64,000 nucleotides of DNA, taken from assembly GCF_000172555.1 (NCBI RefSeq), contig NZ_ABOX02000002.1, forward strand, positions 248,001 through 312,000, read 5' to 3'. The DNA comes from Pedosphaera parvula Ellin514 (GTDB lineage Bacteria > Verrucomicrobiota > Verrucomicrobiia > Limisphaerales > Pedosphaeraceae). The notes under the pieces were generated by a model. It was not told where the DNA came from. It made no database searches and saw only the letters and a list, made by a program, of their open reading frames with translations. This document shows positions 55,566 through 64,000 of this stretch, piece by piece (within the stretch, counting starts at the first letter, position 1; each line of letters opens with the position of its first letter). The position numbers were made by a program, and so were the translations under genes.

Positions 55566-57557
55566 ATGTTCCCCCGAAAAATAATCTGCTTCATCCTTGT
55601 TCTCGTCGCGTTTACTGCGCCTGAGGCGCTGCACGCAGCGGGAGACGCGAATCACCCCTTCGTTCACCCTTTATTTGCCGATCACGCGGTGTTGCAACGC
55701 GGCATCCGCATTCCAGTTTGGGGTTGGACTCAACCCGGTGAGAAAGTAAAGGTTTCCATGGGCAAAAAAAGTGCCATTGCAGTGGCTGATGCCGATGGGC
55801 GATGGGAGGCGAAGATTGGTCCATTCAAGGCAGGAGGACCTTATACCCTTACCGTGAGCGGTCTCGAGACGGTTACTATTAATGAGGTGTTAATTGGGGA
55901 TGTTTGGATTTGTTCCGGCCAGTCGAACATGGAAATGGGGATCGGGGCTTGCAATGTCACCAACGATATTGCACAGGCAAATTTTCCACAAATTCGCCTG
56001 CTGACAGTGCCGCGGTTAATTACCACCAAACCGGCACAGACTTTGGAGTGCCAATGGCTTCCTTGTAATCCGGCGAATGTGATGAAGGGACAGTGGGCCG
56101 GTTTTTCCGCGGCGGGATTCTTTTTTGGCCGGGAACTTCAGCAGGAACTTAAGATTCCAATTGGTCTGATTCATACCTCATGGGGTGGCACTGTGGCCGA
56201 GGCTTGGACCAGTCAGGAAGGTCTTAAGCCGTTGGGTGATTTCAACGCTCAACTGGAGCAGGTTAACAAGGTCAATACTTTGAACAAAGATGAGGATCCT
56301 TCGAAGGAACTGGAGAAGTGGTACGCGCATAACGATCCAGGAACCGCGCAACATTGGGAGAAAGGTGATGCAGACTATTCAAATTGGAAGAGCGCCAGCA
56401 TGCCGCAGGCATGGGAGCAGGCCGGGTTGCCGAATTATGATGGCATCGTTTGGTTTCGGCACACCTTTAATCTGCCTGATGATTGGACAGGCAAAGACCT
56501 CACCTTAAGTCTGGGAACGATCGATGACATGAACACCACCTGGGTAAATGGTGTCAAGGTCGGTCAGAACAATCAATATACAGTGGATTGTGTTTACCAG
56601 GTGCCTTCAACCATCCTCAAAGCTGGCGAAAACGTAATCACCATCCGGGTGCTGGATACCGGCGGCCCGGGTGGTCTTACCGGTAAACCGGCGCAAATGC
56701 ACGTGGCTCCGCGCAAGGATGCAGGCGCAACACCGATTTCATTGGCGGGTCAATGGCAGATGCACGACTCCGCGCCGCTCGCGAAACTTCCAGCTGTCCC
56801 CCAGATATGGAACCGCAACAATCCGAATGTCAGTACCGTGCTCTACAACGGTATGATTTCTCCTTTGTTGCCTTTCGGGATAAAGGGCGCCATTTGGTAT
56901 CAAGGTGAGTCCAATGCAGGACGGGCTGAACAGTATCGAAAATTGTTGCCGGCCATGATCCAGGACTGGCGCAATCGCTTTGAGGTGGGAGAATTTCCAT
57001 TTTACATCGTGCAATTGGCCGCGTTCACACGAACAGCAGCTGAACCGCGCAACAACGAATGGGCGGAGTTGCGGGAGGCACAAGCTTTGACGGCGAAGAA
57101 CGTGCCGCATGCGGGCCTTGCTGTCGCAATCGATATTGGCGACGCAGCGGATATTCATCCCAAGGATAAGTTGGATGTCGGACGCCGGTTGGCCCTTTGT
57201 GCCCTGGCCGATACCTACGGAAAAAAGATCGAATCGTCTGGTCCGTGGTATAAATCGATGAAAATCACGAAGCAGGGGGTTTGTTTGAGCTTTGACCACT
57301 TGGCTGGCGGCCTGGTGGCGAAGGGGGACAAACTCACAGGCTTTGCGATCGCAGGGGACGATAAAAAGTTTGTCTGGGCAGATGCTGTTATCGACGGAAA
57401 GAATATATTCGTATCCTCTCCCAAAGTGAAAAAACCGGTGGCCGTGCGTTACGCCTGGGATGCCAACCCGGTTTGCAATCTTTATAACAAGGCGGGATTA
57501 CCAGCCGTTCCTTTCCGCACTGATGACTGGCCCATGTTGACCAAGAATAATAAATGA
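55566..57557 (+). CDS. sialate O-acetylesterase-like SGNH hydrolase
   Basis: 663 residues with a signal peptide (KIICFILVLVAFTAPEALHAA). SGNH blocks: ICSGQSNMEMG with nucleophile S120, LIHTSWGGTVAEAW, GAIWYQGESNAG, and D-A-A-D-I-H with H531. A beta-sandwich insert (about 260-400; WFRHTFNLPDDWTGKDLTLS) is usual for the family. It removes O-acetyl groups from sugars; sialic acid itself is not implied. It fits with the O-acetyltransferase in the exopolysaccharide locus only loosely. Confidence 0.9.
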   Translation: MFPRKIICFILVLVAFTAPEALHAAGDANHPFVHPLFADHAVLQRGIRIPVWGWTQPGEKVKVSMGKKSAIAVADADGRWEAKIGPFKAGGPYTLTVSGLETVTINEVLIGDVWICSGQSNMEMGIGACNVTNDIAQANFPQIRLLTVPRLITTKPAQTLECQWLPCNPANVMKGQWAGFSAAGFFFGRELQQELKIPIGLIHTSWGGTVAEAWTSQEGLKPLGDFNAQLEQVNKVNTLNKDEDPSKELEKWYAHNDPGTAQHWEKGDADYSNWKSASMPQAWEQAGLPNYDGIVWFRHTFNLPDDWTGKDLTLSLGTIDDMNTTWVNGVKVGQNNQYTVDCVYQVPSTILKAGENVITIRVLDTGGPGGLTGKPAQMHVAPRKDAGATPISLAGQWQMHDSAPLAKLPAVPQIWNRNNPNVSTVLYNGMISPLLPFGIKGAIWYQGESNAGRAEQYRKLLPAMIQDWRNRFEVGEFPFYIVQLAAFTRTAAEPRNNEWAELREAQALTAKNVPHAGLAVAIDIGDAADIHPKDKLDVGRRLALCALADTYGKKIESSGPWYKSMKITKQGVCLSFDHLAGGLVAKGDKLTGFAIAGDDKKFVWADAVIDGKNIFVSSPKVKKPVAVRYAWDANPVCNLYNKAGLPAVPFRTDDWPMLTKNNK

Positions 57558-57662
57558 ATGGACAAGGTCGTGGGGAAAGATTCATTAGGCACAAACTCGG
57601 TGGAACCATCCCATGCGACTCACATTCACGTGGTTCATTCTTCATAACACAACGAACAACTT

Positions 57663-58805
57663 ATGAAAAAGCAGATCGTTTATCGTGGAAGCCTGGTTTT
57701 GGCCATGCTTCTGGGAGTAGCAATACAGGTCTCAGCCGGAGAGCAATGGACTGCCCAGAAGGCCCAGGACTGGTATGGGCAAAAAGGGTGGGCTGCGGGT
57801 TGCAACTTTACGCCGAGCACAGCCATCAATCAACTCGAGATGTGGCAGGCAGAAACGTTTGATTCTGCGACCATCGACCGGGAGCTGGGCTGGGCTCAAG
57901 ACATTGGATTCAATGCCGTGCGGATTTTTCTGCACAACATTCCCTGGGAGGAGGACAAGCAAGGTTTCTTGAAGCGAATCGATCAGTTTCTCACGATCGC
58001 TGACAAGCATCACATCAAAGTGATCATGGTGCCATTGGATGCGGTATGGGATCCTTATCCAAAGGCGGGCAAGCAGCGCGATCCGAAGCCGCATGTTCAC
58101 AATTCCGGCTGGGTGCAAAGTCCCGGCGTCGAGATTTTAAAGAACCCGGCTCGCCACGACGAATTGAAAGGTTACATCCAGGGAGTGATCAGCCATTTCA
58201 AGGATGACCAACGCATCCTGGCGTGGGATATGTTCAACGAACCTGATAACATGAATCGTCCGGCGTATGAAGCCGCTGAACCGGCAAACAAAGCGCAGTT
58301 GTCATTGATGTTGCTCAAAAAAGCTTTCGCCTGGGCGCGCGAAATCAACCCATCCCAACCACTCACCGCAGGTGTTTGGATGGGCAACTGGGAACTGGCT
58401 GACAAGCTCCTGCCAATGGAAAAGTTTTGTCTCGAACAGTCGGACGTCATTTCTTTCCACAACTATGGGAATCTGGAGGATATGAAAAAATGTGTGCAGA
58501 ATCTTAAGCGATATCACCGGCCGGTTGTGTGCACTGAATATATGGCTCGCCCGCAGGGCAGCAGGTTTGATCCGATACTTGGTTATCTGAAGGAGGAAAA
58601 AGTTGGAGCCATCAATTGGGGTTTTGTGAATGGCAAGACACAAACGATTTATCCGTGGGACACCTGGACCAAGAACTACACTGCGGCACCCAAAGTGTGG
58701 TTTCATGATATTTTTCAGCAGGATGGCACTCCTTACGACGCTAAGGAAGTCGCCTACATCAAGAGTGTGACTTTGAAAAACGAAGTAAGCTCAGCAAAAA
58801 GGTAA
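57663..58805 (+). CDS. GH5-like (clan A) glycoside hydrolase, secreted
   Basis: 380 residues. Signal peptide (GSLVLAMLLGVAIQVSAG), then a TIM barrel: GWAAGCNFTPSTAINQLEMW, NAVRIFLHNIPWEED, acid/base E193 in DMFNEPDN, VISFHNYGN, nucleophile E292 in VCTEYMARP, and a late INWGFVNGKTQT. The strand-4 and strand-7 glutamates match GH5/clan A cellulase-like enzymes. Substrate cannot be set. Confidence 0.83.
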   Translation: MKKQIVYRGSLVLAMLLGVAIQVSAGEQWTAQKAQDWYGQKGWAAGCNFTPSTAINQLEMWQAETFDSATIDRELGWAQDIGFNAVRIFLHNIPWEEDKQGFLKRIDQFLTIADKHHIKVIMVPLDAVWDPYPKAGKQRDPKPHVHNSGWVQSPGVEILKNPARHDELKGYIQGVISHFKDDQRILAWDMFNEPDNMNRPAYEAAEPANKAQLSLMLLKKAFAWAREINPSQPLTAGVWMGNWELADKLLPMEKFCLEQSDVISFHNYGNLEDMKKCVQNLKRYHRPVVCTEYMARPQGSRFDPILGYLKEEKVGAINWGFVNGKTQTIYPWDTWTKNYTAAPKVWFHDIFQQDGTPYDAKEVAYIKSVTLKNEVSSAKR

Positions 58806-58892
58806 AACAGTAGATGTGAGTTTTGTGCTGGCCCTCAAATCTGTGCTACAGTCTTTTGATGGTGCGGCTAAATGGCATCAGTGGGAATGTTT

Positions 58893-59939
58893 ATGCATAA
58901 AGGGATTGAGAAATCGCGGTACGGTAAGCTTTCGAACGGGACAGAAGTCGAGCTTTACACCCTGCAGAATGCAAATGGCATCATCTGCAAGATCATTACT
59001 TTCGGGGGAGCGATTACCGAAATGCACCTGCCAGACCATGAAGGAAAATTTGCCGACGTGGTGTTGGGGTATGATGATCTGGACGGCTATGTAAAGGATA
59101 CTTCCTACTTCGGGGCACTCATTGGGCGCGTGGCGAATCGAATCGCAGAAGGCAAGTTCGAACTGAATGGCAGGAGTTATACCCTTGCAAAAAATAACGG
59201 GCCGAACCATTTGCATGGTGGGCCGAAAGGGTTTCATAAAGTTGTTTGGCAGGCTGAAGCGTCCAATACTGACAAGGGGGCAGTGCTGCGATTGACGTAC
59301 ACCAGTCCTGATGGCGAGGAAGGTTATCCTGGTGCATTGAAAGCTGTGGTCACTTACACGCTGAATGACCAGAACGAACTGCTGCTGGATTATGAAGCGA
59401 CGTCGGATCAGCCTACCCCGATCAACCTCACCAATCACAGCTATTGGAATCTCGCGGGTGGCGGGACAATTCTGGATCACTTGCTTACATTGGAAGCAGA
59501 TAGATTTACGCCCGTGGATGGGACGTTAATTCCCACTGGAGAAATAAAACCGGTGAAGGGGACGCCGATGGAGTTCACTACAGCAAAAAGTATCGGTGCC
59601 GATTTGCAAAGAATGGGCGGCTCGCCGCCAGGCTACGATCACAATTTTGTGTTGAATGGTGGAACCAAGGTGAATTTGGCGGCGCGGTTGGTTGAGCCAA
59701 AAAGCCGTCGTGCTCTGGAAGTCTGGACTGATCAGCCGGGAATTCAATTTTACAGCGGTAATTTTCTGGATGGCTTGGTGAAGGGGAAACGGGGGGACTT
59801 TTATCAACGCTACACGGGCCTTTGCCTGGAGACGCAGCAATTTCCAGACTTTGTACACCATCCAAACTTTCCACAGAGCATATTGAAACCGGGGGAAATT
59901 TACCGGCAGAATACAGTTTTCCGTTTTCTGGTAATTTAA
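58893..59939 (+). CDS. galM: aldose 1-epimerase (mutarotase)
   Basis: 348 residues from the ATG at 58893, preferred for a GGGA site 7 nt upstream; ATGs at 58872 and 58887 are possible. ITFGGAITEMHLPD, GRVANRIAEGKFELNG, NHLHGGPKGFHKVVW, catalytic His in NHSYWNLAGG, PPGYDHNFVL, and the catalytic Glu in CLETQQFPDFVH. It interconverts alpha and beta anomers of sugars. No signal peptide, so cytoplasmic. Ends before a strong terminator. Confidence 0.93.
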   Translation: MHKGIEKSRYGKLSNGTEVELYTLQNANGIICKIITFGGAITEMHLPDHEGKFADVVLGYDDLDGYVKDTSYFGALIGRVANRIAEGKFELNGRSYTLAKNNGPNHLHGGPKGFHKVVWQAEASNTDKGAVLRLTYTSPDGEEGYPGALKAVVTYTLNDQNELLLDYEATSDQPTPINLTNHSYWNLAGGGTILDHLLTLEADRFTPVDGTLIPTGEIKPVKGTPMEFTTAKSIGADLQRMGGSPPGYDHNFVLNGGTKVNLAARLVEPKSRRALEVWTDQPGIQFYSGNFLDGLVKGKRGDFYQRYTGLCLETQQFPDFVHHPNFPQSILKPGEIYRQNTVFRFLVI

Positions 59940-59960
59940 GCAGGGCTCTCTGTGATTGTT

Positions 59961-59999
59961 GAGATGGCTGCTTCCATTCAGGAAGCAGCCATCTCTTTA
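59961..59999. terminator. bidirectional Rho-independent terminator
   Basis: A perfect 15-bp stem GAGATGGCTGCTTCC / GGAAGCAGCCATCTC (59961-59995) with a 5-nt loop, followed by TTTAT. It lies between the convergent galM and GtaA-like genes. Confidence 0.9.
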
Positions 60000-60012
60000 T
60001 CCGCTGCCGAAA

Positions 60013-62622
60013 TTATTGCGCTTTGGAGAGCCGCTTGTCTGCTTCCATTACGCTGACGATCCCAATATCAATGTTTTGGCCACCGGTGGTTTGATGACAA
60101 TGGGCCGCGAGGGTGATTTTCGCGCCCGGTTTGAGCAGTGACAGGGCTTGCGGGATGATTTCGAAAGGTTCGTAACCAGTGTTGAACCCCTGTTCCCTGG
60201 CAGCCAAGACCCCATTCACATAAATCTCCACGTCCTCGTCGTGATACACGAGGAATTGGAGATTCCCGCTGCTTTCCGTTGGCATGGTGAACTCGCGACG
60301 GATCCAGATGTCATCACTGTTCCACTGGGTGCGGATTACAGCTCCTGGTGGATTGGTTCCAAACCCGGCGGCGCCTTCCTTCCAATTCGTCGTATTAAAA
60401 TCGGGCTCAGTCCAACCCGTGGGAGGCTTTTGAGTGGTATAGCGCCATAGGACAGGGTTTTTCTCAGATGTCGAAACGACTTCCTTGATTTGAGGCGGTT
60501 CCGGCAGTGCGGCCCAGTTGCCCACTTTCAAGTGATCACGGCTGGCCCATTTTTTCCACATGCCTTTATCCGAAAGCATCTTGATGAAAAGGCCACCCAC
60601 AACTGGACGGGCATGCATGCCGTCACTCTTGATATCATCGGTGATGTAGGAATCGGCGAGGGGGCTTCTTGCACTCGTCTGATTTAAGTAATCATAGATC
60701 GGAGAGATGATAGTTTCAAAGTCTTCCTGGTTATCAGCGAGAGTGGCGCTCCAAACTGACCAATCCGTCTTGGTGAGGTGGGTGCGGGAATCAAGCGGCA
60801 CGCCGTACCGTTGCATCACCTTCTTGTAATAAGAGACTTCCTTCTGCGCCACTTCCCGTGGGAAGACATTCAGACCAAGGATTCGGTCCCAGGCGAGATT
60901 ATATTTTTGACTCCAGGTATTGGGCTTGTCAAAGGCCAGGCGGTAATGATCGCCTTCGGCGGCGGCCTGCATCCAATGGGCTGCATCCGTTTTGGCGAGC
61001 TTGGCGTACTTTTCTGCGTTGACCAGGTCACCGCGCATCCGGCAGAGGTCACCGTAAGCGGCAAGGCCCAGAATCGCTTTGACCGAGAGGTTGGCATTGT
61101 GAGCCAGGTGCCCCATGAAATCATCCGTGCAAAGCTGATTTTCCGGATCCAGACCGTATTGTTCCAGATATTGTGCCCATTGGGTAAGTTGTGGCCACCA
61201 GGGAGTGACAAAGTCCGCGTTGCCTTCCGATTGAGCAATGGCATCGCAGAGCAGGAGCATATTGCCGCTTTCCTCAACCGGCATGCCTTCGCCTCCGTCA
61301 TCGGTGCCGCGGGCGTTTGGATAGGTGCCAAGGTCATGCGGAGCATTTGGAAACTTCCAGTGCCATGAGGCTGCGTAGCTAAGAATGGGAACGACGGAGG
61401 CCTTGGCCAATGTGGGGCTCAGCAGAATCAGCACAGGGTCCATGGGATAAAAGACATCCACCGTGGCAATGTCGCCGTTGCTGGTGTTTTCCTTGGTGAA
61501 GAAGAGCGGCTGCTTGTTGGCATCGGCAGCCAGACCACAAGCGGCGAGGCATTGACGATAAGCGAGGGCACAAATCTGAGCGTAGCGGCTACCTCCCACT
61601 TTGGTCAGGTCAGCAGTGAGTTGTTCGTCAAATTCTGCGCAACGCTTCGACAGCTTGGGATAATCCTTTGCGGCCACCTGAAAGAGACTTGCAGGAGTGG
61701 CACCATTACGGCGCCAATAGGGTTGCAACTTTTGACCAAAATACTTGATGGAATAAACTTCATCATAGGCGATCATCACCTGGCGCATGATGGGTTTGGC
61801 CGCTACTTCACCGAGATTGAAAACAAAAGCCAGAGCTGGTTGCTGATCGTGGACGGCGCGCGGCATCTTCTTTATATCTTCATCGGGCAAATCTCCATTG
61901 CGTGCAAACGAGCGGGCCATGGTTTCGCCGGAGCCCATGGAGCTTTTGGACTGCGCCGCGGGGGCTGCTACATAAGCGTAACCCCAGTTAATCCGATGAT
62001 CGTCACCGGAGGAGCGGAGAACAGGTTGTTCCTCGGTGCCAACTTTTAACAATGTAAGATCGCCGGCTTGTTCGCGAGCCCAGGTTACCTGTTCCTGTTC
62101 TTGATTGACGACCAATTGCGAACTGGTGCTGTCATATATTTGAACCTTATGTTTGGAGCCATCGACTGAGTGCACGCTCCAGGTGAGATAAGTTACGGGG
62201 CGGGCCAATACCTCCAGATCATCGGGCAGAGCAGGGGTCATGAAAGTGAGTTGGACATGCACGCCGGTGTCTTCAAATTCATAAATGCTGCGCGTTGGGG
62301 TTACTTGCACGCTGACTTGAGGGAAGGCGGGAATGTCTTTCGGGTTGTTCCCCATCAAGCGAAAAGCCTTTCCATCCACTCGAATGAGGCTGCTGAGCGA
62401 GTGCTCATGGTGGGTCCAATGACGAGTGGCATCATCGGTCAGATGATCGGCCTCAGACCAGATGCTGAAATAAGGATCACTCGTGACCAACGGGACTGCC
62501 GGAGGGCGAAAAGCTGGGGCGGCATGAGATGTTTGAACTGACAGTGAGGAGAGACACAGAGCGACAGCAGCCAGAATAGAGGCGCAGTTGTTGGTTGCCG
62601 GAAATGATTTGGATTTCGTCAT
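60013..62622 (-). CDS. secreted GtaA-like glutaminase-family protein (DUF4964/DUF5127/DUF4965 type)
   Basis: 869 residues with a signal peptide (ILAAVALCLSSLSVQTSHAA). Family start PAVPLVTSDPYFSIWSEADHLTDD, RHWTHHEHSLSSLIRVDG, mid-part TVDVFYPMDPVLILLSPTL, WHWKFPNAPHDLGTYPNA, and NLSVKAILGLAAYGDLC are hallmarks of the fungal glutaminase A-like group. The last ~150 residues (WRYTTQKPPTGWTEPDFNTTNW ... IWIRREFTMP) are an added galactose-binding-like domain common in PVC hydrolases. True substrate in bacteria is unclear. Confidence 0.83.
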   Translation of the reverse strand: MTKSKSFPATNNCASILAAVALCLSSLSVQTSHAAPAFRPPAVPLVTSDPYFSIWSEADHLTDDATRHWTHHEHSLSSLIRVDGKAFRLMGNNPKDIPAFPQVSVQVTPTRSIYEFEDTGVHVQLTFMTPALPDDLEVLARPVTYLTWSVHSVDGSKHKVQIYDSTSSQLVVNQEQEQVTWAREQAGDLTLLKVGTEEQPVLRSSGDDHRINWGYAYVAAPAAQSKSSMGSGETMARSFARNGDLPDEDIKKMPRAVHDQQPALAFVFNLGEVAAKPIMRQVMIAYDEVYSIKYFGQKLQPYWRRNGATPASLFQVAAKDYPKLSKRCAEFDEQLTADLTKVGGSRYAQICALAYRQCLAACGLAADANKQPLFFTKENTSNGDIATVDVFYPMDPVLILLSPTLAKASVVPILSYAASWHWKFPNAPHDLGTYPNARGTDDGGEGMPVEESGNMLLLCDAIAQSEGNADFVTPWWPQLTQWAQYLEQYGLDPENQLCTDDFMGHLAHNANLSVKAILGLAAYGDLCRMRGDLVNAEKYAKLAKTDAAHWMQAAAEGDHYRLAFDKPNTWSQKYNLAWDRILGLNVFPREVAQKEVSYYKKVMQRYGVPLDSRTHLTKTDWSVWSATLADNQEDFETIISPIYDYLNQTSARSPLADSYITDDIKSDGMHARPVVGGLFIKMLSDKGMWKKWASRDHLKVGNWAALPEPPQIKEVVSTSEKNPVLWRYTTQKPPTGWTEPDFNTTNWKEGAAGFGTNPPGAVIRTQWNSDDIWIRREFTMPTESSGNLQFLVYHDEDVEIYVNGVLAAREQGFNTGYEPFEIIPQALSLLKPGAKITLAAHCHQTTGGQNIDIGIVSVMEADKRLSKAQ

Positions 62623-62746
62623 GAAAATAGGGTTTGTGGCTTGTGAAAAGTGGGTTTATCCATCCTTGCTAAGCGTGGGGAAACTCCAAGAGCCCTGAAT
62701 GGATTATGAGATTTACAACTTAAATGTTAGGGATAATTGAGACGAG

Positions 62747-63610
62747 CTATTGGTCCAATATTGCTTCTTGAGTTGGATTAACTGTCCAATATGGCGTTGA
62801 GATGTCGTAATGAGGCTGGTTATCATTGTTCCAGCGACGGCGCCAAAGATCATTGTAGGGATTAATAACATCCTTCCGCAAAGGTCGGTCGGCATGCGAA
62901 TCGCAAAACAGCATGTCGGTGCGTCGGCTATGCCGATTGGAGGGCCATTGGTCCGGTTGAGTCGGATCCATATTTCCCTCCCAGGTATGCGTGGTTTTCT
63001 GCCCTTGGCTGTCGCCGAGCATGATCATTTCGGTTGGAGCCACGACCATGGTGTCCGTCACGATACCTTTATATTGGGTGCCGTCGACATCTCCTCCCAG
63101 ACCCAGTTGCGGGCTATGGCCCAAATCAAGACCCCAATCATTGTAAGCCAAGGAGAAACGAGAATTGGATGTAACCGCCCAAGGATTTGTGCCAAGGCCC
63201 AGGGTCTTGTTGACATTGGTATCCCAGGCGCTGTCGGGACTTGCTGCCGGGCATTGAAACACTGCACGGTTATTCCCCATCTCAGTCAGGAGCCGTTCCG
63301 GCCACACATAATAAAAGCTAGGCGTCGTGGAAACGCATCCTGGATAGGCTTTGTTGTCATTTATATATAGTGCCAGGCCAATACCGATTTGGCGCAAATT
63401 GTTGATGCAGGCAGTTTGTTTTGCCTTCGCTTTAGCTCTGGCCAAGGCAGGAAGCAACAGTCCTGCAAGGATGGCAATAATGGCAATGACCACCAGGAGT
63501 TCAATCAGGGTAAATGCTGAGCGACCGCGGCATCTTTGGGTTCTTCCGATTCGACGACCTGCGCGATCTAATGGCCTCTTAATGCCGATTTGGCAGCTTT
63601 TAGTCTTCAT
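62747..63610 (-). CDS. type II pseudopilin-like prepilin-cleaved protein (verrucomicrobial type)
   Basis: 287 residues. Prepilin peptidase site and helix near residue 32: [24 protein letters not shown]. Then [21 protein letters not shown], and the C-terminal [32 protein letters not shown] and [12 protein letters not shown] motifs that mark the large verrucomicrobial/planctomycete family. These proteins have secretion-like N-termini but no known function. It is 124 bp upstream of, and co-oriented with, the GtaA-like gene. Confidence 0.88.
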   Translation of the reverse strand: MKTKSCQIGIKRPLDRAGRRIGRTQRCRGRSAFTLIELLVVIAIIAILAGLLLPALARAKAKAKQTACINNLRQIGIGLALYINDNKAYPGCVSTTPSFYYVWPERLLTEMGNNRAVFQCPAASPDSAWDTNVNKTLGLGTNPWAVTSNSRFSLAYNDWGLDLGHSPQLGLGGDVDGTQYKGIVTDTMVVAPTEMIMLGDSQGQKTTHTWEGNMDPTQPDQWPSNRHSRRTDMLFCDSHADRPLRKDVINPYNDLWRRRWNNDNQPHYDISTPYWTVNPTQEAILDQ

Positions 63611-63752
63611 ATCTCAGATGGTTTCGACGACATTCGCACAATCCAGTTCTGGTGGTGTTATGGGAATATATAAGACAAACTCGAATTGTGAATGTCACAT
63701 GAAAAGGCCACAAGCAAGGACCTGGAATTACTGCTATTAAAGACACAACTCC

Positions 63753-64000
63753 ATGAACAAAATGTTATGTATGTGCCGATGGCTCCAAGCAGCCTGGGTT
63801 GCCGGTTTGTGTTTACCTCTAATTGTTAACGATGCCCCTGCCAGCGGCATGCAACCAGGAAACACAGATTTTCCGGGCACAAAGGGATGCGTAACCAACA
63901 GGTCTCCACTGGTTGCGACTCCGTTTTTTAAGTTGCCAATTGGAGCAATCAACCCAAAGGGGTGGTTGCGACATCAACTGGAACTTGAGGCTGCGGGTAT
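63753..64000 (+). CDS. 5' end of a GH127-like (DUF1680) hydrolase, cut by window edge
   Basis: ATG at 63753; about 82 codons remain in the window. It reads MNKMLCMCRWLQAAWVAGLC (signal peptide) and then LVATPFFKLPIGAINPKGWL and RHQLELEAAG. The 'PLGxIxPxGWLxxQLxxxAxG' start is the hallmark of beta-L-arabinofuranosidase (GH127/DUF1680) proteins. Divergent from the pseudopilin gene. Confidence 0.6.
   Translation, partial: MNKMLCMCRWLQAAWVAGLCLPLIVNDAPASGMQPGNTDFPGTKGCVTNRSPLVATPFFKLPIGAINPKGWLRHQLELEAAG

Overview
The window looks like part of a Verrucomicrobia genome (Pedosphaera/Limisphaerales-like), inferred from its gene families rather than any species marker. It carries a PVC-type membrane-bound dehydrogenase (ThuA, discoidin, propeller, HEAT and haem parts) and a second protein with the same haem domain. 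It also has a type II pseudopilin-like '[16 protein letters not shown]' protein with the usual verrucomicrobial C-terminal half, a GtaA-like glutaminase-family protein, and secreted proteins ending in the common 'Y-L-Q/E-V-S-[ST]-[DN]-L-x-x-W ... FYR' tail. I see no rRNA, tRNA or CRISPR array.

Layout. (1) 0.1-4.1 kb: a secreted beta-helix protein and a secreted seven-repeat FG-GAP propeller. (2) 4.25-4.51 kb: a MITE-like element. (3) 4.6-8.1 kb: a one-module NRPS (C-A-T). (4) 8.1-10.9 kb, minus strand: a response regulator and a cytoplasmic PAS-GAF-PAS histidine kinase. (5) 11.3-38.5 kb, plus strand: a complete Wzx/Wzy-type exopolysaccharide locus. It is headed by a NusG/RfaH-like antiterminator, then a UDP-GlcNAc 4-epimerase, aminotransferase, initiating sugar transferase, CapD-like dehydratase, OPX lipoprotein, Wzc-like tyrosine autokinase, UDP-sugar dehydrogenase and flippase. 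After a methyltransferase remnant come KpsF, a second epimerase, a GT-B-like unknown, seven recognisable glycosyltransferases (five GT4, two GT2), a polymerase/ligase, an acetyltransferase and a PaaK/CapK-like adenylating enzyme. (6) 38.7-41.8 kb, minus strand: a paralogue of the first beta-helix protein. (7) 42.2-49.4 kb: a hybrid PKS-NRPS (KS-AT-ACP-C-A-PCP-TE), then a small conserved-looking ORF and a clear terminator. (8) 50.1-64 kb: secreted carbohydrate and redox functions (PVC dehydrogenase, haem protein, sialate O-acetylesterase, GH5-like hydrolase, aldose 1-epimerase, GtaA-like protein, pseudopilin, and the 5' end of a GH127-like gene).

The most interesting feature is the composite locus in which two assembly-line enzymes flank a whole exopolysaccharide operon, each next to a paralogous secreted beta-helix protein. 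Together the two enzymes could build an (acyl)-aminoacyl-malonyl-glycine type product. The hybrid's second adenylation domain has a glycine-like specificity code, the AT has a malonyl-type HAFH motif, and no ketoreductase is visible, so a beta-keto amide or tetramate is a reasonable hypothesis.

Caution: between about 41.4 and 50.2 kb four coding regions show clusters of single-base indels, mostly in short homopolymers, that break otherwise excellent conserved motifs (5' end of the beta-helix gene, KS domain, PCP domain, 5' end of the PVC dehydrogenase). This may be local sequence error or real decay. I give reconstructed coordinates for these genes and mark the breaks.
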